Assembly: GCA_028708055.1 (NCBI GenBank)
Contig: JAQVZT010000013.1
Coordinates: 1 to 17,753, forward strand
Direction: 5' to 3'
Source of the DNA: Methanothrix sp.
Lineage (GTDB): Archaea; Halobacteriota; Methanosarcinia; Methanotrichales; Methanotrichaceae
DNA length: 17,753 nucleotides
The translations under genes and the position numbers were made by a program. Each line of letters starts with the position of its first letter. Position 1 is the first letter of the stretch. The notes beneath the pieces are model-generated. The model saw only the letters and a list, made by a program, of their open reading frames with translations, did not search any database and had not been told where the DNA came from. This document shows positions 14,398-17,753 of this stretch, piece by piece.

Positions 14398-15819
14398 CTA
14401 TCTCTTTACCACAACCACCTTGCTCACTACCTTGCTGCTCACCATCGGGCTAAAGAGCTGATAGTCCTGACCGAGGATGCTATCATAGCCGGTCTCAGAG
14501 TTGTGCTTTCCGTCACGGGCGTAGACAAAGACCCTGTAGCTTCCGGCATTGGTTGGTGCACTGATCCAGGTCCACTGATTCTTTGTGGACCAGTCCTGCA
14601 CTATCTTCCAGACACCGGCAGTTGATGGGCCCTTCAGCCAGAACCGGTAGAGCACCGGGTCCTTGTTGGCATCGGTGGCGGTAGCCGTCCAGACCACCTT
14701 CGTTCCAGCGCTCTGCGGGCTATTCTTGTCGGGAACAAGGGCCGTCAGCTGAGGCGGCACATTGGGCGCGAGCTGATAGGAAGCACCCAGGGCACCATCG
14801 TAAGCGGTTTCAGGGCTATGCTTTCCGTCCCGGACATAGACAAAGACCTTGTAGTCTCCGCTGTCATACCCGGAGCTGGTCCAGGTCCACTGGTTCTTTG
14901 CCGACCAGTCCTGTACCACCTTCCAGGCATTGGCAGTCGACGGGCCCTTCAGCCAGAACCTATAGAACACCAGGTCTTTGTTGGCATCGGTGGCGGTAGC
15001 CGTCCAGACCACCTTTGTTCCCGCGCTCTGCGGGCTCTTCTTATCCGGGATCAGGGCTGTCAGCTTGGGCGGCGTATTGACCGTGAGCAGATAAGATGCT
15101 CCCAGGGCGCTATCGTAGCCGGTTGCAGGGTTGTGCTTTCCGTCCCGGACATAGACATAGACGGTATAAGCGCCACTGTCGTAGCCGGAGCTGGTCCAGG
15201 TCCACTGGTTCTTTGTGGACCAGTCCTGCACTACCTGCCAGGCGCCTCTCGTCGACGGACCATTCAGCCAGAATTTGTAGAATACCGGCTCCCTATCCTG
15301 GTCCACGGCGATTGCCGTCCACTTAATGGGCGTTCCTGCTGCCTGTGAGCTGGGTTTATCGGGCGCCAATGAGACGATGCTGGGAGGCATATTGGGCCTG
15401 AGCACAGTGAACAGTGCACCGGCATCGTCATCCCATCCGGACGGGCTGGAATGCAGGCCGTCTCTGGCCTGTACGATAATCTCGCTCGTTCCTGCATCTG
15501 CCGGCGATGTGGGCCAGGCCCATGTCGGGTTTGTAGACCAGTCCCTCACCAGCCTCCAGGCTCCTCCGGTGGAAGCGCCTTTCAGCCAGTACCGGTAGAA
15601 CACGGGGTTTCCTTCCGGATCCATGGCAGTTGCCTTCCACCAAATCGTAGCCCCGATGGGCTGGGGGCTGGGTATATTGCTTGCCAGACCGGTGATCACC
15701 GGCGGCAGATTGGGGCTGATGATAACAAAGGAGGCTATATCGTAGTCATCCGAGCCGCCTGGTCCGGCATGACTGCCGTCCCTGACTGCCACCAGCACCT
15801 CGCTGCGGCCTACATCCAT
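14398..15819 (-). CDS. Surface repeat protein, C-terminal part (after an in-frame amber codon)
   Basis: This 473-residue reading frame is the in-frame continuation of the frame that ends in TAG at 15865-15867: the 15 codons between that TAG and the ATG at 15819 are open and complete a repeat unit. It holds the second half of repeat 2 and repeats 3-6, each about 105 residues. Each has a DPEG or DANK acidic turn, FYRFWLKGPST, W-x-VVQDWS-x-KNQWTWTS, and a closing VYVRDGKH. These look like extracellular Ig-like beta-sandwich modules. There is no signal peptide of its own and no ribosome-binding site worth noting, so independent translation from 15819 would give a non-exported fragment. The C-terminus (SSKVVSKVVVVKR) lacks a membrane anchor or sorting motif, unusual for an archaeal surface protein. 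It ends in TAG. Confidence 0.7.
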   Translation of the reverse strand: MDVGRSEVLVAVRDGSHAGPGGSDDYDIASFVIISPNLPPVITGLASNIPSPQPIGATIWWKATAMDPEGNPVFYRYWLKGASTGGAWRLVRDWSTNPTWAWPTSPADAGTSEIIVQARDGLHSSPSGWDDDAGALFTVLRPNMPPSIVSLAPDKPSSQAAGTPIKWTAIAVDQDREPVFYKFWLNGPSTRGAWQVVQDWSTKNQWTWTSSGYDSGAYTVYVYVRDGKHNPATGYDSALGASYLLTVNTPPKLTALIPDKKSPQSAGTKVVWTATATDANKDLVFYRFWLKGPSTANAWKVVQDWSAKNQWTWTSSGYDSGDYKVFVYVRDGKHSPETAYDGALGASYQLAPNVPPQLTALVPDKNSPQSAGTKVVWTATATDANKDPVLYRFWLKGPSTAGVWKIVQDWSTKNQWTWISAPTNAGSYRVFVYARDGKHNSETGYDSILGQDYQLFSPMVSSKVVSKVVVVKR

Positions 15820-16335
15820 GGGGTTTGTCCTCCAGATCCAGCGGTTGTTCCTGCCCCAGCCTGTCTAATCCATCCAGAATCCGTTGGTCGATGGCCCGCG
15901 CAGGTAGAACTTGTACTGCAGGGGATCGCCCTCCGGATCCGAGGCTATGGCTGTCCACTTGATCCAGCTACCCACAAACTGAGGAGCCGGCCTATCTGAG
16001 AACAGCATGTTGATATGCGGCGGCAGATTAGCGCTGCTGAGCTTGAAGGTTACCATCTTCTTGACGTCAAAGCCCGATTGATCGGCATGATTGCCGTCTC
16101 TTATCCAGACCTCAATCTGGTAGCTTCCCGGCACATAGCCGACGGTGCTCCAGGTCCAGACGTTGTTTGTCGAGTATCCGGTGTCTGCCCTGACTGCTGT
16201 TGAGGGCGCCGGCCCCCGCACGATGAACCTGTACTGCAGAGTATCTCCCTCTGGATCAGAGGCTCCTGCGGTCCAGATCACCGGCGTGCCTGCCCTCTGG
16301 GGGCTGGGCAGGTTGCTGACCAGCGTGGGGTTAGT
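14452..16335 (-). repeat. Six tandem Ig-like repeat units
   Basis: Six units of about 300-318 bases follow head to tail: R1 16018-16335, R2 15700-16017, R3 15382-15699, R4 15067-15381, R5 14752-15066, R6 14452-14751. Each protein unit ends near a PNxPP motif that starts the next. R4-R6 are closest to one another, and R5 and R6 share long nearly identical DNA stretches (for example around 14668-14730 and 14983-15045), which suggests recent duplication at the 3' end. R1 and R2 are more divergent, and R2 carries the in-frame TAG. Confidence 0.85.
15865..15867 (-). other. In-frame amber (TAG) codon within repeat R2
   Basis: Reading through the TAG keeps the repeat perfectly in register: GFWMD-TAG-TGWGRNNRWIW aligns with GAWRLVRDWSTNPTWAW of R3, the TAG falling at the valine of RLVRDW (GTG in R3). 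No base is gained or lost. The window's genes use TAG as their normal stop five times out of twelve (6436, 10219, 12573, 13853 and 14398), which argues against routine pyrrolysine decoding. A nonsense mutation, a sequencing or assembly error, or occasional readthrough remain possible. Confidence 0.9.
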
Positions 16336-17598
16336 GGGCGGCAGGTTATTGTTGCGGTTGCCAAAGTCGATTCCCAGCTTGTTCTCTCCTGCTGCCAGCG
16401 CAAAGGAGTAAACCCCTCCCCCAGGACTCATGGGCGGCTTGGTCTGAGTCCAGCCAGATTTGCCTACCTCACTGACCACATAGTTGGCCGGAGTGATGTT
16501 CAGGAAGGAGTAAGATCCGTCCGTTCCTGTAGTTGTGGTGCTGAGAACCGCCTGAGTCGAGGCGTTCTTGAGCTCAATGCTCCAGCCCGAGAGAGTCGGC
16601 TCACCAGGGTCCCTGGCGCCATTTCCGTTCAGGTCATTGAACTTGAGACCCAGGATCGAGCCCAAAGAGGACGGTGTTGCCAGTCTGTTGCCGAAATCCT
16701 GGCTGCTAGACGCGCCAGGGACATGAACAGTGCGAACCGTGGCGGTGGTCGCAGTCCAGCCCTGTCTCGCCAGCTCCTTGATCTCGTAATTGCCGGGTGG
16801 GATGTTAACGAACTTGTAAGCGCCGTTGGCATCTGTTGTGGCCTGGGCCAGGAGAATGTCCGTGGCCGGTCCGGGTACCACGTAAACCAGATCGATCTCC
16901 CAATTGGCTACACCCGGCTCTCCGGGGTCCTTCAATCCATTGCCGTTCAGATCGTTGAATTTCATTCCGGAGATGATGTTGGGGCTCATTGCCGGGACGT
17001 TTACCACGACATGAACCTCGGTTGTAACGGTTACCTGTATTGGATCATCCACCTCGTAGGTTCCCGGGACCAGGTTGCTGAAGATGTAGCTTCCGTCCTG
17101 GCCGGTTGTCACGCTGGCGATCTCCTTTCCGTTCTCCACCAGCTTAACCTCCTGCCCGGGAAGTCCGGGCTCGTCCTCGTCCTGCAGGCCGTTGCCATTG
17201 GCATCATAGAACTTCTTGCCGGTTATTGACAGGTTGCCCTTGTTGCCGAAGTCCTTTCCGGTAACGTCTGCATCCAGAAGATCGATGTCATAAGACCCCT
17301 GGGGCAGAGTCTGAGTCCATCCGTCCGGGACAACTTCGCTTACTGTGTATTTGCCCGGCGGCAGGTTTCTGAAGGCATATGAGCCGTCTGCGCCTGTGGT
17401 CGTGGCATTGACGATGCTGCCCTCCCTGGCAAGCTGAATATTCCAGTTGGCGAGAGCTGGATCGGCCACGTCCTTAGCGCCGTTTCCATCGATATCACTA
17501 AAGCTGATTCCTGAGATCGACCAGGAGCCGTGGTTTCCAAAGTCCTTGCCGGTCACATCGGCATCATCCAGGACGACCGAATAGGATAGACCCCCTCC
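15865..17598 (-). CDS. Surface repeat protein, N-terminal part (SdrD B-like domains), truncated
   Basis: A modular extracellular protein. At least four SdrD B-like domains follow one another: about 17239-17523, 16978-17238, 16669-16977 and 16348-16668. Each begins with a calcium-binding-like loop such as NDLNGNGLKDPGEP, then DGSYSFLNI and P-G-x-Y-x-V, and mostly ends in DFGN. Repeat R1 and half of R2 follow, and then the frame meets TAG at 15865. The true start is absent: upstream of GGGLSYSVVLDD (from about 17598) the sequence switches to an unrelated DUF421 gene in another frame. The GTG at 17556 is inside a domain and is not a credible start, and no signal peptide is present. SdrD B-like domains are known from bacterial adhesins and are common in predicted surface proteins of methanogens; a role in cell-surface adhesion or envelope structure is inference. 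Confidence 0.75.
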   Translation of the reverse strand, partial: GGGLSYSVVLDDADVTGKDFGNHGSWSISGISFSDIDGNGAKDVADPALANWNIQLAREGSIVNATTTGADGSYAFRNLPPGKYTVSEVVPDGWTQTLPQGSYDIDLLDADVTGKDFGNKGNLSITGKKFYDANGNGLQDEDEPGLPGQEVKLVENGKEIASVTTGQDGSYIFSNLVPGTYEVDDPIQVTVTTEVHVVVNVPAMSPNIISGMKFNDLNGNGLKDPGEPGVANWEIDLVYVVPGPATDILLAQATTDANGAYKFVNIPPGNYEIKELARQGWTATTATVRTVHVPGASSSQDFGNRLATPSSLGSILGLKFNDLNGNGARDPGEPTLSGWSIELKNASTQAVLSTTTTGTDGSYSFLNITPANYVVSEVGKSGWTQTKPPMSPGGGVYSFALAAGENKLGIDFGNRNNNLPPTNPTLVSNLPSPQRAGTPVIWTAGASDPEGDTLQYRFIVRGPAPSTAVRADTGYSTNNVWTWSTVGYVPGSYQIEVWIRDGNHADQSGFDVKKMVTFKLSSANLPPHINMLFSDRPAPQFVGSWIKWTAIASDPEGDPLQYKFYLRGPSTNGFWMD

Positions 17599-17753
17599 GC
17601 AAGCGAGACGTCCCGTGAGATGATCGTCGAGGCGAGGATCGAGCCGATGGCCACATTCACGATGAAGTCAAAAGCATTCATCGACGAGAGCGTCCGCTTC
17701 CCCGAGAGGCGGACGATGATCACGAGGGCCACGTATGCGAAGACGCCGATGAT
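17553..17753 (-). pseudogene. DUF421/YetF-type membrane protein, fragment
   Basis: Reading the - strand from the window edge gives 66 open codons. The first 54 match the N-terminal region of DUF421 (YetF-like) membrane proteins: a helix FAYVALVIIVRLSGKRTLS, then MNAFDFIVNVAIGSILAST and RDVSLAEG. After that point the family normally continues with more hydrophobic sequence and a cytoplasmic domain, but here the frame runs into surface-protein DNA (in the wrong frame) and stops at TGA 17553-17555. The switch falls within a G-rich tract at about 17591-17598. The 5' end lies beyond the window. The codon use (TCG, CTC, ATC) looks GC-richer than nearby genes. It is either a truncated gene at a rearrangement or a chimeric join. 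Confidence 0.7.

Noticed and set aside
15865..15867. Pyrrolysine as an established reading of the in-frame TAG
   Set aside because: TAG is a common ordinary stop in this window (five of twelve genes) and no pyl genes are visible; kept only as a question.

Overview
The window looks like a stretch of an archaeal chromosome, most likely a methanogen related to Methanothrix/Methanosaeta. That placement is inference: no methanogenesis or ribosomal RNA gene is present. The signs are two tRNA genes without encoded CCA, an AT-rich box A about 28 bp upstream of the tRNA pair, purine-rich Shine-Dalgarno motifs of the GGTGA/GAGG type, a DUF3467 protein, a stand-alone Lrp-type RAM domain, and a large SdrD B-like/Ig-like repeat surface protein.

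Layout. (1) 240-5904, + strand: a complete type I restriction-modification operon in the order hsdR-hsdS-hsdM, tightly packed (5 bp gap, then a 4 bp ATGA overlap). A small membrane protein gene (about 5962-6438) follows. (2) 6439-6735: no gene; several short inverted repeats. (3) 6736-6887, - strand: tRNA-Val(GAC) then tRNA-Phe(GAA), sharing a box A at 6915-6922. (4) 6998-11325, - strand: carA-carB, carbamoyl phosphate synthetase, ending in a long symmetrical hairpin that includes the carB stop codon. (5) 11410-13793, + strand, divergent from carA: DUF3467 protein, TPR protein, RAM-domain protein and a 12-helix MFS transporter, closely spaced. (6) 13853-17598, - strand: a small secreted protein of unknown function and, upstream of it, a giant modular surface protein with at least four SdrD B-like domains and six tandem repeats of about 105 residues. 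This large frame is broken by one in-frame TAG at 15865-15867 although the repeat homology continues without interruption. (7) 17553-17753, - strand: the 5' portion of a DUF421/YetF-type membrane protein that stops abruptly at a G-rich tract where the surface-protein sequence begins. This junction is either a real rearrangement or an assembly chimera.

How the genes work together. HsdR, HsdS and HsdM form one restriction enzyme. HsdS is a base-composition mosaic: AT-rich target-recognition domains sit in GC-rich conserved regions, as expected if specificity domains are exchanged. The unrecognised membrane protein next to it may be a defence accessory. carA and carB encode the two subunits of one enzyme feeding arginine and pyrimidine synthesis. 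The DUF3467-TPR-RAM-MFS run is a plausible operon without a clear common function. I saw no CRISPR array, integrase, insertion sequence or rRNA. No single feature clearly announces a new system; the best leads are the in-frame amber codon, the DUF421 junction, the mosaic HsdS and the membrane protein beside the hsd operon.
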